From: Akkermansiaceae bacterium UBA1518
Lineage (GTDB): Bacteria; Verrucomicrobiota; Verrucomicrobiia; Verrucomicrobiales; Akkermansiaceae
Length of the DNA: 7,071 bases
Assembly: GCA_002323895.1 (NCBI GenBank)
Contig: DCQM01000031.1
Location: 1-7,071, forward strand
Direction: 5' to 3'
The position numbers and the translations under genes are program-made. The notes beneath the pieces are model-generated. The model made no database searches and had not been told where the DNA came from. It was given only the letters and a program-made list of their open reading frames with translations. Positions 1 through 6,111 of the stretch are shown here, piece after piece (within the stretch, counting starts at the first letter, position 1; the number at the start of each line of letters is the position of its first letter).

Positions 1-170
1 AAAAATTCATTTTCGTTGCCGATGTCACTGTTGCCGTGAATAACGACGTGCGAGTGGAGCTTACACCGTTCGCCCAGAGTGACGTTTGCTTCAATGACAC
101 AGTAAGGGCCGATCTCGGTATCGGCTCCGATTTTTGCGTTGGGTGAGACAATTGCGGTTGGATGAATCAT
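1..170 (-). CDS. lpxA: LpxA, acyl-[ACP]--UDP-N-acetylglucosamine O-acyltransferase (N-terminal fragment)
   Basis: Only the first 56 codons lie in the window; the gene runs off the left edge. The translation starts MIHPTAIVSPNAKIGADTEI and continues with IGPYCVIEANVTLGERCKLHSHVVIHGNSDIG. This is the hexapeptide-repeat (left-handed beta-helix) start typical of LpxA. The enzyme moves a 3-hydroxyacyl chain from acyl carrier protein to UDP-GlcNAc in the cytoplasm, the first step of lipid A synthesis, so its presence implies a lipopolysaccharide-bearing outer membrane. The ATG at 170 lies 8 bases after the stop of the DUF2452 gene, so the two are probably cotranscribed. The catalytic His of the family lies beyond the window, so activity cannot be judged. 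Other hexapeptide acyltransferases are possible, but the MIHPTAIV opening and HSHVVI segment favour LpxA. Confidence 0.88.
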   Translation of the reverse strand, partial: MIHPTAIVSPNAKIGADTEIGPYCVIEANVTLGERCKLHSHVVIHGNSDIGNENEF

Positions 171-178
171 GCTGACTT

Positions 179-622
179 CTAGAGATCTGTAACCTCTTCG
201 TCAGTGAAAAGCGAGCGTCCTTCTACGCTCGCTTCGATGAGCTCCCATTGCCGGTCTACATTAAGCCGAAAGCTTGCGAGGTGTGGGTGAGGCCATTGGT
301 CGGGGGCGATCATGGAAAGGATGTTTCCACCACGAATACGGTAAAGGTGATAGGTTTCGCCGACGATAGGTTCGAAATTTATGTCTGCTTCATAGACGAG
401 CTTGTTCCAGTTAAAATGCTCGATGGTGGCAACATACTCCTCCCTCATTTGGACAAGCTTTTGTTGTAGCTCGCGTTCGACTTGGCTGATACCGCGTGAT
501 TTGAAGGTGGAAAGATCGTTGGGGACTATTTTGGGACTCAGAGTCGAGACCGGATAGGGCATGAAAGCGCCTTGATTGATGATGGTTTCGGTTGTGAGTT
601 CCTCCATGATTTTTTCTAACAT
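179..622 (-). CDS. DUF2452 family protein, unknown function
   Basis: This 147-residue protein resembles the DUF2452 family, judged by recall of the family pattern. An early MPYPVSTLSPKI segment (21-32) is followed by a helical stretch (about 45-72) and the signature FEPIVGETYHLY (83-94). Then come LSMIAP (102-107) and a late SFRLN..RQWE segment (117-127). It has no signal peptide or membrane helix, so it is probably cytoplasmic. No enzymatic function is known to me. The ATG at 622 is used because a stop lies 15 codons upstream in frame with no other start between. The Met at residue 6 is the only close alternative. No Shine-Dalgarno sequence precedes either. The stop is 8 bases from lpxA, so the two probably form an operon. 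A link to envelope synthesis is only guilt by association. Confidence 0.8.
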   Translation of the reverse strand: MLEKIMEELTTETIINQGAFMPYPVSTLSPKIVPNDLSTFKSRGISQVERELQQKLVQMREEYVATIEHFNWNKLVYEADINFEPIVGETYHLYRIRGGNILSMIAPDQWPHPHLASFRLNVDRQWELIEASVEGRSLFTDEEVTDL

Positions 623-747
623 GGCAGAGGTCGCGAGATGGGCAAATGGGATTTTGCGAAGAAGTTATGGGCTCGGAGGTCGACCCTATTCGATTACGGA
701 GACTGGGATGGGTTATCCAGGGATAGGCGAGGCGCCTTGTGATCTGA

Positions 748-776
748 GTATTAAATTACGAAACCATTGGGTTCTA
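748..776 (-). promoter_or_regulatory. Candidate promoter for DUF2452-lpxA
   Basis: On the minus strand a TAGAAC hexamer (771-776) is followed after 17 bases by TAATAC (748-753). The -10 is good and the -35 weak. It lies just downstream of the pseudopilin terminator and about 125 bases before the DUF2452 start, where a new transcript is expected. The rest of 623-787 shows no gene or clear repeat. Confidence 0.3.
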
Positions 777-781
777 TACCT

Positions 782-811
782 AAAAAAGCGGGCCTCCGAA
801 GAGGCCCGCTT
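782..811 (-). terminator. Rho-independent terminator of the pseudopilin gene
   Basis: Read on the minus strand this is AAGCGGGCCTC, a UUCG loop, GAGGCCCGC, then TTTTTT. The perfect stem is 788-796 paired with 801-809 (9 bp, nearly all G/C), extended by two A-T pairs. The tetraloop is the especially stable UUCG and the U-tract is 782-787. It begins about 30 bases after the pseudopilin stop. A strong intrinsic terminator is expected behind an abundant transcript, and it isolates the pseudopilin from the DUF2452-lpxA unit. Confidence 0.92.
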
Positions 812-841
812 AGAAATTGAGTCGTATAACTAGACCAATGA

Positions 842-1543
842 TTACTGGATTCCAGTTGGGAGCTTCACCACAGGAGTGTCGTTTCCGAAGAGGGAGTCCC
901 GGCCGGTCTGGAAGAAACTTTCACGTCCGGAGGATTTGGCGGTTCCATCTTCGGCAATGTCACCCGCAGAGGATGATCCGTCGACAAGACCGTAAACATA
1001 CTTGTCGCCGTAAGGGCCACCATCGAAACGAGGATCGTCGCCACCGCTCTTAATCGGAGCAATCACAAGAGGGGTGTAGCTTTTGGTGTCAGTAAGGGGG
1101 GCTTCGTCTTCGGCCATAATGTAGGCGAAGCTATTCTCGCCACGAGCGAGCAACTTGTCTGAGCTTCCTTTAATGTTGTCTCCTTCTTTGGCGCCAATGA
1201 CACCTGGGGCGAAAAACGCTTTTTCGGTGTCGATATTGTCGGTAGCCACTAACTGGGCAAGGTAGGCATTGGCATCATTTCCAGGAGGAAGGAAGTCGAT
1301 ACCTTCGTCTTCAAGGAGTTCGCGAGTTGATCGGCAAGGGTAAGCTCCTTTGTCACTCTTGAAACTCAACAAGCCGCCGACAACCGATTTCGAGTTGGCG
1401 AGTGCTTTGGTTCGGTCACCGGCCTTTTGAGCCTTTAGGATGAGCGGAGTCGCGATTCCAGCAAGAACCGCGATGATTGCAATCACCACGAGTAGCTCCA
1501 CCAAGGTGAAGCCCTTCATTTTCTGTGTGTTTTTCAGTTTCAT
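842..1543 (-). CDS. Type II secretion/type IV pilus-like pseudopilin (prepilin N-terminal methylation domain)
   Basis: This 233-residue protein opens with a short basic leader (1-11, ending KMKG) and then F12 TLVE16, followed by a hydrophobic helix to about residue 36. This is the classic type III signal: cleavage after G11 by a PilD/GspO-type prepilin peptidase, N-methylation of F12, and the conserved Glu5 (E16) of the mature protein. The remaining ~200 residues form a Gly/Asp/Ser-rich exported domain with a DPRFDGGPYGDKYVYG segment (about 171-186). That recalls the calcium-binding ends of GspG-like pseudopilins but does not prove it. No other secretion or pilus genes are nearby; such orphan pseudopilins are very common in Verrucomicrobiota and Planctomycetota. 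The ATG at 1543 gives the expected leader length. No Shine-Dalgarno sequence is seen, and a strong terminator follows. It could act in a secretion pseudopilus, adhesion or uptake; the sequence does not decide. Confidence 0.9.
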   Translation of the reverse strand: MKLKNTQKMKGFTLVELLVVIAIIAVLAGIATPLILKAQKAGDRTKALANSKSVVGGLLSFKSDKGAYPCRSTRELLEDEGIDFLPPGNDANAYLAQLVATDNIDTEKAFFAPGVIGAKEGDNIKGSSDKLLARGENSFAYIMAEDEAPLTDTKSYTPLVIAPIKSGGDDPRFDGGPYGDKYVYGLVDGSSSAGDIAEDGTAKSSGRESFFQTGRDSLFGNDTPVVKLPTGIQ

Positions 1544-1561
1544 TATCGTGTCTATAGTCTT

Positions 1562-1625
1562 GGAGGCTACGCTCCGGTTTTAGTTGGCGTAGGAATCCCC
1601 GTGAAATTCCCCTTCCGGAGGAAGG
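1562..1625 (-). other. Small inverted repeats in the pseudopilin leader
   Basis: The 133 bases between rph and the pseudopilin hold three short inverted repeats: 1611-1616 with 1620-1625 (6 bp, 3-base loop), 1592-1596 with 1606-1610 (5 bp, 9-base loop), and 1562-1565 with 1572-1575 (4 bp, 6-base loop). Together they could form a row of small hairpins in the 5' leader of the pilin mRNA. None resembles a riboswitch I know, and each stem is short enough to arise by chance. Confidence 0.3.
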
Positions 1626-1650
1626 ATACTTCGCAGCCAAGTCGCGGCAA
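1623..1650 (-). promoter_or_regulatory. Candidate pseudopilin promoter
   Basis: On the minus strand TTGCCG (1645-1650) and TATCCT (1623-1628) are separated by 16 bases. Transcription would start near 1616 and give a leader of about 73 bases. The match is moderate and unconfirmed; readthrough from rph is the alternative, since no convincing terminator separates the two genes. Confidence 0.25.
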
Positions 1651-1676
1651 GATAAATCATCCGGTTCTCCGGGTGT

Positions 1677-2453
1677 TTATTTAAAAGCGGCAGCCAAGCC
1701 TTCAAGATCCGCCCCGGTGGCCTTATCTGCGGCGATGATGGCTTCCTTTTGCAATTCAATTAATTTGGCGACTCCCTCGCGCGAGAGGTGGAGCATGGCT
1801 GTCATTTGCTCGCTGGTGAAGACATCCTCCTCGCCACTCCCCTGCAATTCGACATATTCTCCGCTTTCAGTCATGACAACATTAAAGTCGACGGCAGCAT
1901 CACGGTCCTCAGGGTAGTTGAGGTCGAGAATTGCTTCCCCTTTGTAAATTCCCGCACTCACGGCTGCGACAAGTTTTTTGAGGGGAAAATCCTTAAGTTT
2001 TCCCTGAGACATCAAACCATTGATCGCGATGGCCGCTGCGACACATCCTCCGGTTATTGAAGCGGTGCGGGTTCCTCCATCTGCTTGAAGGACATCGCAA
2101 TCTATCCAAATGGTTCGTTTCCCGAGTTTCTTGAGGTCAATCACAGCGCGGAGCGAGCGGCCAATGAGACGCTGAATTTCCGATGATCGACCATCGAGCT
2201 TGCCACGATTGATGTCGCGTTGCTTACGATCGTGAGTGGAGTAGGGGAGCATGGAATATTCGGCACTCACCCAGCCACCTTCGACGTTTTGGAACTTCAT
2301 CCAGCGTGGAACATTTTCTTCTACCGTGGCTGCGCAGATTACACGGGTGTTGCCGAAGGAAACGAGCACCGAGCCGGAAGCGTGTGGGGCAACATTGGGG
2401 ATAAAAGAAATCGGTCGGAGATCAGGAATAGCGCGTCCATCGGGTCGGTCCAT
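1677..2453 (-). CDS. rph: RNase PH (tRNA nucleotidyltransferase)
   Basis: This is a phosphorolytic 3'-to-5' exoribonuclease that trims tRNA precursor 3' ends, using phosphate and releasing nucleoside diphosphates; the family works as a hexamer in the cytoplasm. The 258-residue protein has the full family pattern: RPDGR near the N-terminus, GSVLVSFGNTRV (27-38), GRSSEIQRLIGRSLRA (88-103) and DCDVLQADGGTRTASITG (118-135) with the phosphate-binding GTR at 127-129. LDLNYPED (176-183) carries the two expected catalytic aspartates, D177 and D183, and is followed by DFNVVMT and ELQGSGEE. It is slightly longer than the usual ~240 residues because of its C-terminal tail. The ATG at 2453 fits the usual short N-terminus; no Shine-Dalgarno sequence is visible. 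It is divergent from rpsN. No key residue appears to be missing. Confidence 0.97.
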   Translation of the reverse strand: MDRPDGRAIPDLRPISFIPNVAPHASGSVLVSFGNTRVICAATVEENVPRWMKFQNVEGGWVSAEYSMLPYSTHDRKQRDINRGKLDGRSSEIQRLIGRSLRAVIDLKKLGKRTIWIDCDVLQADGGTRTASITGGCVAAAIAINGLMSQGKLKDFPLKKLVAAVSAGIYKGEAILDLNYPEDRDAAVDFNVVMTESGEYVELQGSGEEDVFTSEQMTAMLHLSREGVAKLIELQKEAIIAADKATGADLEGLAAAFK

Positions 2454-2623
2454 ACGCGGAATTAGTTTCCTAATGGCTTCAAGGCAAGTCGATTTGATCC
2501 AAGAGGAAGAAATTTTAGTTACCTTAATTAATTCGCCCGATGATGATCTTTTGATGAAAATACCTCTTTAAAAGTCTAAAAAAACCTTGCCTGATCTAAG
2601 ATTTAGCCTATTCAAACCGTCCC
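2454..2623. promoter_or_regulatory. Divergent rph / rpsN promoter region
   Basis: This A/T-rich 170-base gap must hold the start signals for both divergent genes. Towards rpsN, TTGCCT (2587-2592) is followed after 16 bases by TATTCA (2609-2614), with only 9 bases left before the ATG. Towards rph, TTGCCT (2482-2487, minus) is followed after 17 bases by TAATTC (2459-2464), with 5 bases left before the ATG. If real, both mRNAs would have almost no leader. A more distant rpsN option is TTGATG (2551-2556) with TCTAAA (2575-2580). The -10 matches are weak, so these are candidates only. I see no Zur-type palindrome. Confidence 0.3.
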
Positions 2624-2893
2624 ATGGCAAGAAAGTGCTGGATTGAGCGCAACAAGCGCAAAGCAAAGACTGTAGCAAAATACGCTGACCTTCGTCACCA
2701 GTTGAAGAAGGAGAAGGACTACGTTGGTTTGACAATGCTCCCCCGTGACGCAAGCCCGACTCGGCTCGTTAATCGTTGCGAGGTGACCGGCCGTCGTCGT
2801 GCTTTTCTTCGCCGTTTCCGCCTTTCTAGGATCACTTTCCGCGAGATGGCGTCTCACGGCATGATTCCTGGAGTGACAAAGTCCTCTTGGTAG
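2624..2893 (+). CDS. rpsN: 30S ribosomal protein S14
   Basis: This 89-residue basic protein is a full-length match to the long form of S14. The clearest part is the C-terminal half: LPRDASPTRLVNRCEVTGR (39-57), then the FRLSRITFREMASHGMIPGV segment (65-84) and the KSSW end. S14 binds 16S rRNA in the head of the small subunit near S3, S10 and S19. The paired CxxC motifs of the short zinc-binding form are absent, so this is the zinc-independent (C-minus) type. The gene stands outside the L5-S14-S8 context where it usually lies, is divergent from rph, and is followed by its own hairpin. Whether another S14 exists in the genome cannot be seen here. No Shine-Dalgarno sequence precedes the ATG. Confidence 0.97.
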   Translation: MARKCWIERNKRKAKTVAKYADLRHQLKKEKDYVGLTMLPRDASPTRLVNRCEVTGRRRAFLRRFRLSRITFREMASHGMIPGVTKSSW

Positions 2894-2918
2894 GATAGGA
2901 TCACGAGTCAGAATTTTC

Positions 2919-2949
2919 GAGGGTGCGGTTTTCTGGCCGGCACCCTTTT
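2919..2949 (+). terminator. Terminator hairpin after rpsN
   Basis: GGGTGC (2921-2926) pairs with GCACCC (2940-2945), extended outward by A2920-T2946 and inward past a bulged G by GG/CC. TTTT (2946-2949) follows. It lies 25 bases after the rpsN stop and only 14 bases before the fmdB ATG. It may end most rpsN transcripts or let some read through into fmdB. The U-tract is short, so efficiency is uncertain. Confidence 0.6.
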
Positions 2950-2962
2950 CTGGCTAACGACC

Positions 2963-3223
2963 ATGCCAATTTACGAATATCAATCTGAAAATCCGGATGA
3001 TCCGGAGTTGAGTTGTAGCGTCTGTGCGAAGGGATTCGAGTTGCTACGCCCGATTGGTCGGCAGGCGCTGGAACAGTGTCCTCTCTGTTCCCGTCCCATC
3101 AGGAAACTAGTCAGTCGAGTGAACACTAAAATTGCTACAAAGGAGTTTTCCGACTCTGAGGCAAAATCTGCTGGATTCAATGTTCTTGAGAAGAATTGCG
3201 ATGGTGGCTATGACAAAGTTTAG
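2963..3223 (+). CDS. FmdB-family zinc ribbon protein
   Basis: This 86-residue protein starts MPIYEYQ, the hallmark of the FmdB/CxxC_CxxC regulatory-protein family, and carries C18-x2-C21 and C39-x2-C42, a likely four-cysteine zinc site. The ends match the family pattern FELL...L..CP.C..P.RKLVS. In most members the first pair follows MPxYEYRC directly, near residues 8 and 11. Here about ten Asp/Pro/Glu-rich residues intervene (SENPDDPELS), so the first pair is displaced. The C-terminal part (52-86) is charged and has no recognised domain. FmdB was named as a putative regulator next to formamidase genes, but the general role of the family is unknown. The gene lies 12 bases before the CNNM/CBS gene and is probably cotranscribed with it. 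Confidence 0.85.
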   Translation: MPIYEYQSENPDDPELSCSVCAKGFELLRPIGRQALEQCPLCSRPIRKLVSRVNTKIATKEFSDSEAKSAGFNVLEKNCDGGYDKV

Positions 3224-3235
3224 CGAGTTACTAAG

Positions 3236-4633
3236 ATGATTGAATCGCTTTACACTTTGGCAAGCGCACCGGGAGAATCCCCGATAGAGTATCCCACATG
3301 GGCGGAAGCAGGGTGGTATCTTCTTGGGATCATTTTCTTTCTTCTTCTCAACGCCTTTTTTGTGGCGTCGGAATTCGCGATCGTCAAAGTTCGTCCGAGC
3401 CAGATCGAGGGTGAGTTGGAGAAAAAACCGAGGCGTGCGGGAATTTCCAAGCGCGTGGTGAGTAATTTGGATGGCTACCTTTCCGCCAACCAGCTCGGAA
3501 TTACCATCGCTTCTCTAGCGCTTGCTTTTCTTGGCGAACCCTTCATCGAGAAACTTGTGGGCCCAAGCTTGTTGAAGACAGGCTTGGGAGAGGAATGGAT
3601 TAAGATCATCACTTTTTTAACCGCGATGCTCTCGTTCACCTTCCTTCACGTCGTGATTGGGGAGCTTCTTCCAAAGTCGATTGCTATTCGTAAATCGCTT
3701 GCAACCACGATGGTTATTGCCCGACCTCTTCACCTTTTCTACGCTGTTTTTCGTCCTTGTATCTATATCCTCAATGGAACGGCGAATTGGCTACTCAAGA
3801 AGGTCTTCAAAATTGATCCGGTTTCAGAAGGTGAAGCCGTTCATAGCTCGGAAGAGTTAGCGCTTCTTGTCGAGGAATCCGAGCGACAGCAGGAGGTGAC
3901 TGAAACCGAACGTGAGATTCTCATAAACGCTCTCGAATTGAACGATGTGACGGTGAAAGACGTTATGACTCCGCGCAGCGAGGTTGTCGTTCTAGATCTA
4001 GAGCTTACTTTCCAAGAGAATCTTGAACTTGCGATCGAGTGCAAGCATACTCGTTTTCCTTTGGTGAGAGGGCATCTCGACGAAACTGAAGGTTTGATCC
4101 ACATTAAAGACGTGGTGAGCCTACTTAAGAAAGAAGATCCTGACCTGATGGAAATTCGCCGTGAGCTCAAAATGGTGCCTTCTACGATGAGGCTGGATGA
4201 TTTACTCCAATATTTCCTCAAGGAACGTGCTCAGTTGGCCTTGGTTGTCGATGAGTTTGGCGATGCCTCAGGGCTGGTCTTTATGGATAATATCATGGCG
4301 GAGTTAGTTGGTGATATTCACGACGAATTTGATGAAGAAGAGGAGACAGATTTTCTTCGTATCAACAAGGAGGAGTTTGTCGTCGAGGGCGGCCTGAGCC
4401 TCAATGAACTTTCAGATCACGAGCCTGCTATTGATTTGGAAAGCGGGGAAGTTAGTACGATCGGTGGATACATCGTGCAGCAACTAGGTCATTTGCCGGA
4501 CCCTGGTGAGAAGATTGAGGTCGAAGGATTTGAAGCCAGTGTGACCAGTACTGACGGCCGGCGGATTGAGCAATTGCGCTTCGTGAAACTTCCCGAGGAA
4601 ATACAAGAAGATCAAGAAATTGAAACGACCTAG
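3236..4633 (+). CDS. HlyC/CorC (CNNM) family membrane protein with CBS pair and CorC_HlyC domain
   Basis: This 465-residue inner-membrane protein is related to CNNM/CorC/MpfA magnesium transport proteins and often annotated as hemolysin. An N-terminal CNNM (DUF21) region spans about 22-200. It has helices near 26-48, 85-105, 122-142 and 155-180, the motif LNAFFVASEFAIVKVR (39-53), the LSANQLGITIASLALAFLGEP segment (82-102) and GELLPKSIAI (142-151). An acidic helix (about 206-236) leads to DVMTPRSEVVVLD (242-254), the start of a CBS pair (about 240-365). The second CBS unit ends in VVDEFGDASGLVFMDNIMAELVGDI (337-361), where the usual GGTAGLVT reads GDASGLVF. A stretch of acidic residues (363-372) precedes the CorC_HlyC domain (about 373-453). 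CBS pairs in this family bind adenine nucleotides and gate transport. The family's role in magnesium or cobalt efflux is known; the ion here is inferred. Its stop is 20 bases from the convergent UdgX stop. Confidence 0.93.
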   Translation: MIESLYTLASAPGESPIEYPTWAEAGWYLLGIIFFLLLNAFFVASEFAIVKVRPSQIEGELEKKPRRAGISKRVVSNLDGYLSANQLGITIASLALAFLGEPFIEKLVGPSLLKTGLGEEWIKIITFLTAMLSFTFLHVVIGELLPKSIAIRKSLATTMVIARPLHLFYAVFRPCIYILNGTANWLLKKVFKIDPVSEGEAVHSSEELALLVEESERQQEVTETEREILINALELNDVTVKDVMTPRSEVVVLDLELTFQENLELAIECKHTRFPLVRGHLDETEGLIHIKDVVSLLKKEDPDLMEIRRELKMVPSTMRLDDLLQYFLKERAQLALVVDEFGDASGLVFMDNIMAELVGDIHDEFDEEEETDFLRINKEEFVVEGGLSLNELSDHEPAIDLESGEVSTIGGYIVQQLGHLPDPGEKIEVEGFEASVTSTDGRRIEQLRFVKLPEEIQEDQEIETT

Positions 4634-4653
4634 GACTGGCTAATTTTTATTGG

Positions 4654-6108
4654 CTACTGTGCAAGTTGAAGGTCTTTTAGAAAGAGAGTTTTTTCATGCT
4701 GCTGCTGTTGCGAATCCTTGATTCGGAGTAAATAGGATGGATGAACGGTTGCAATTACCTTAGCGGCAAGGCCGGTGCCGGTGATGATTCCGCGCTGTTT
4801 TGTGATCTTGAAATGAGTTCCGATCAAAGAGCGAGCGGCTGTGGATCCAAGGAGGATTATAATGCGGGGCTTGACCTCCCGGAGCTCGCCAACGAGCCAT
4901 GGTTTACAACGTGAAATTTCATCAAGATTGGGGCTTTGGTGAAGTCGTTGATTTCCGCGAGGGATAAATTTGAAATGCTTCACCGCATTGGTGACATAGC
5001 ACTCTTTTCTATCGATTCCGGTTTTAGTGAGAAAATGATCAAGAAGCTTTCCAGCAGGGCCGACGAAGGGGCGACCGAGAAGGTCTTCCTGGTCGCCGGG
5101 TTGCTCGCCCACAATCATGATTTCGGCATCAGCTGGACCTTCCCCTAAGACAGTTCCGGTGGCATTCTGGTGGAGTGGACAAGCTTGGCAACAAGTGGCT
5201 AATTCCTCGAGCCGACTGAGTGGTTGGCGGATATGCTCATCTGGATTGAGAACGATACGCTCATCATGCGAAGCAAGGTTACGAAGATGTTCGAGGTAAG
5301 GGTTTTTACCTCCGCTGGTAGCAGAGCGTAGGGTTTCTTTATGCATTTCTTGCACCCGATGACGGCTTTCGGAAATAAGTGATTCGATGAGGTTCGATTC
5401 TGGAAGGTTGTGCCAATACTTTTTTGGCATCTCGGCCTGCATCGCCTTCACTTTGAGCCGGGCAGGATTGAAGATGCTTTTGTAGTAGCCACGCCAAAGC
5501 TCATCGAGTTCCTCTTTTGGGACTTCGACTTTTTCGACTCCTGGACCGAGTCTGAGGGTTTTGCCGTCCCACGATGCGGAACCGGTTGGAGTGAAGATAG
5601 ACCAGTCCATGCCCGTGAAACGCTTTTGGAAAAACTGCGCAGTCAGCGGCATGATGCGGTGGTCCGGCTCAAACCAAGCCATGAATTGTTCGCGTTCGCT
5701 TTTCATGTCGTCGCTGGTTTTTTTGAAGCGGACGAAGGCGCGCATCTTATGAATGTCGCGTGATATTTCCTTTCGCATCCGAAGGAGGCTCAAGATATCG
5801 GGGTCGGTTTTGATCTTTAAAAGATGAGTTTCGCCACCAACCGTGAGGCGCCAAAGTGTTCGATAAAGTAAGGCCCATTTCTGGTGCGACTTATGGTAGG
5901 AAATGGTTTCAGCGAGCGAAAGAAACTCTCGGGTGACTCTCGGCGTTTGAGTTTTGCTTGGCGGCGGAAGGGAGCCTCCAGTCGAAAAGAGTCCACTTTT
6001 CCCGGGCTCTTCCCAGATAACTTCGTTCGGTGAAACACACGCCAAAAGAAGTGCGCGAGCTTTGGCTCGCCAGTCTTCGAAGTGATTTTCGACAGTAAGA
6101 GTGAGCAT
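4654..6108 (-). CDS. udgX: DUF4130 / UdgX-family uracil-DNA-binding fusion protein
   Basis: This 484-residue protein has two parts. The N-terminal DUF4130 domain (about 1-255; TIGR03915-like, unknown activity) shows FEDWRAKARALL (10-21), KWALLYRTLWRL (77-88), RDIHKMRAFVRFK (117-129), WFEPDHRI (145-152) and MDWSIFTP (167-174). The C-terminal uracil-DNA glycosylase superfamily domain (about 300-484) has C307-x2-C310 and C401 as likely Fe-S ligands, with H378 (NAVKHF) where family-4 enzymes have a third cysteine. It also has GEQPGDQED (334-342), the GRPFVGPAGKLLD motif (345-357) and HPS (456-458). The loop PRGNQRLHQSP (383-393) matches the UdgX KRRIH loop; H390 aligns with the histidine that links covalently to the abasic site after uracil removal. 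UdgX therefore traps uracil in DNA instead of releasing it. The gene follows the radical SAM gene by 3 bases, and no Shine-Dalgarno sequence is seen. The domain assignment is firm; the combined function is unknown. Confidence 0.93.
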   Translation of the reverse strand: MLTLTVENHFEDWRAKARALLLACVSPNEVIWEEPGKSGLFSTGGSLPPPSKTQTPRVTREFLSLAETISYHKSHQKWALLYRTLWRLTVGGETHLLKIKTDPDILSLLRMRKEISRDIHKMRAFVRFKKTSDDMKSEREQFMAWFEPDHRIMPLTAQFFQKRFTGMDWSIFTPTGSASWDGKTLRLGPGVEKVEVPKEELDELWRGYYKSIFNPARLKVKAMQAEMPKKYWHNLPESNLIESLISESRHRVQEMHKETLRSATSGGKNPYLEHLRNLASHDERIVLNPDEHIRQPLSRLEELATCCQACPLHQNATGTVLGEGPADAEIMIVGEQPGDQEDLLGRPFVGPAGKLLDHFLTKTGIDRKECYVTNAVKHFKFIPRGNQRLHQSPNLDEISRCKPWLVGELREVKPRIIILLGSTAARSLIGTHFKITKQRGIITGTGLAAKVIATVHPSYLLRIKDSQQQQHEKTLFLKDLQLAQ

Positions 6109-6111
6109 GGT

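Noticed and set aside
576..833. An 85-codon plus-strand open frame in the gap between DUF2452 and the pseudopilin
   Set aside because: It overlaps the start of DUF2452 in antisense and reads straight through the strong terminator stem; the sequence shows no known domain.
1655..1678. Hairpin just after the rph stop as a possible rph terminator
   Set aside because: On the minus strand only a 4-bp CCGG/CCGG stem pairs cleanly, the next pair is mismatched, the structure overlaps the stop region and there is no real U-tract.
2251..2571. A 106-codon plus-strand open frame antisense to the start of rph and running into the promoter region
   Set aside because: Most of it is the complement of conserved RNase PH codons, and it has no recognisable product.
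4634..4653. Shared bidirectional terminator in the 20-base convergent gap
   Set aside because: The TGGCTA motif appears twice as a direct repeat, not inverted, so no stem forms, although a short T-run is present.
4693..4707. CTG-type triplet repeat giving QQQQ near the UdgX C-terminus as a phase-variable tract
   Set aside because: Only about four imperfect units, in frame and in a variable linker region; too short to suggest slippage control.
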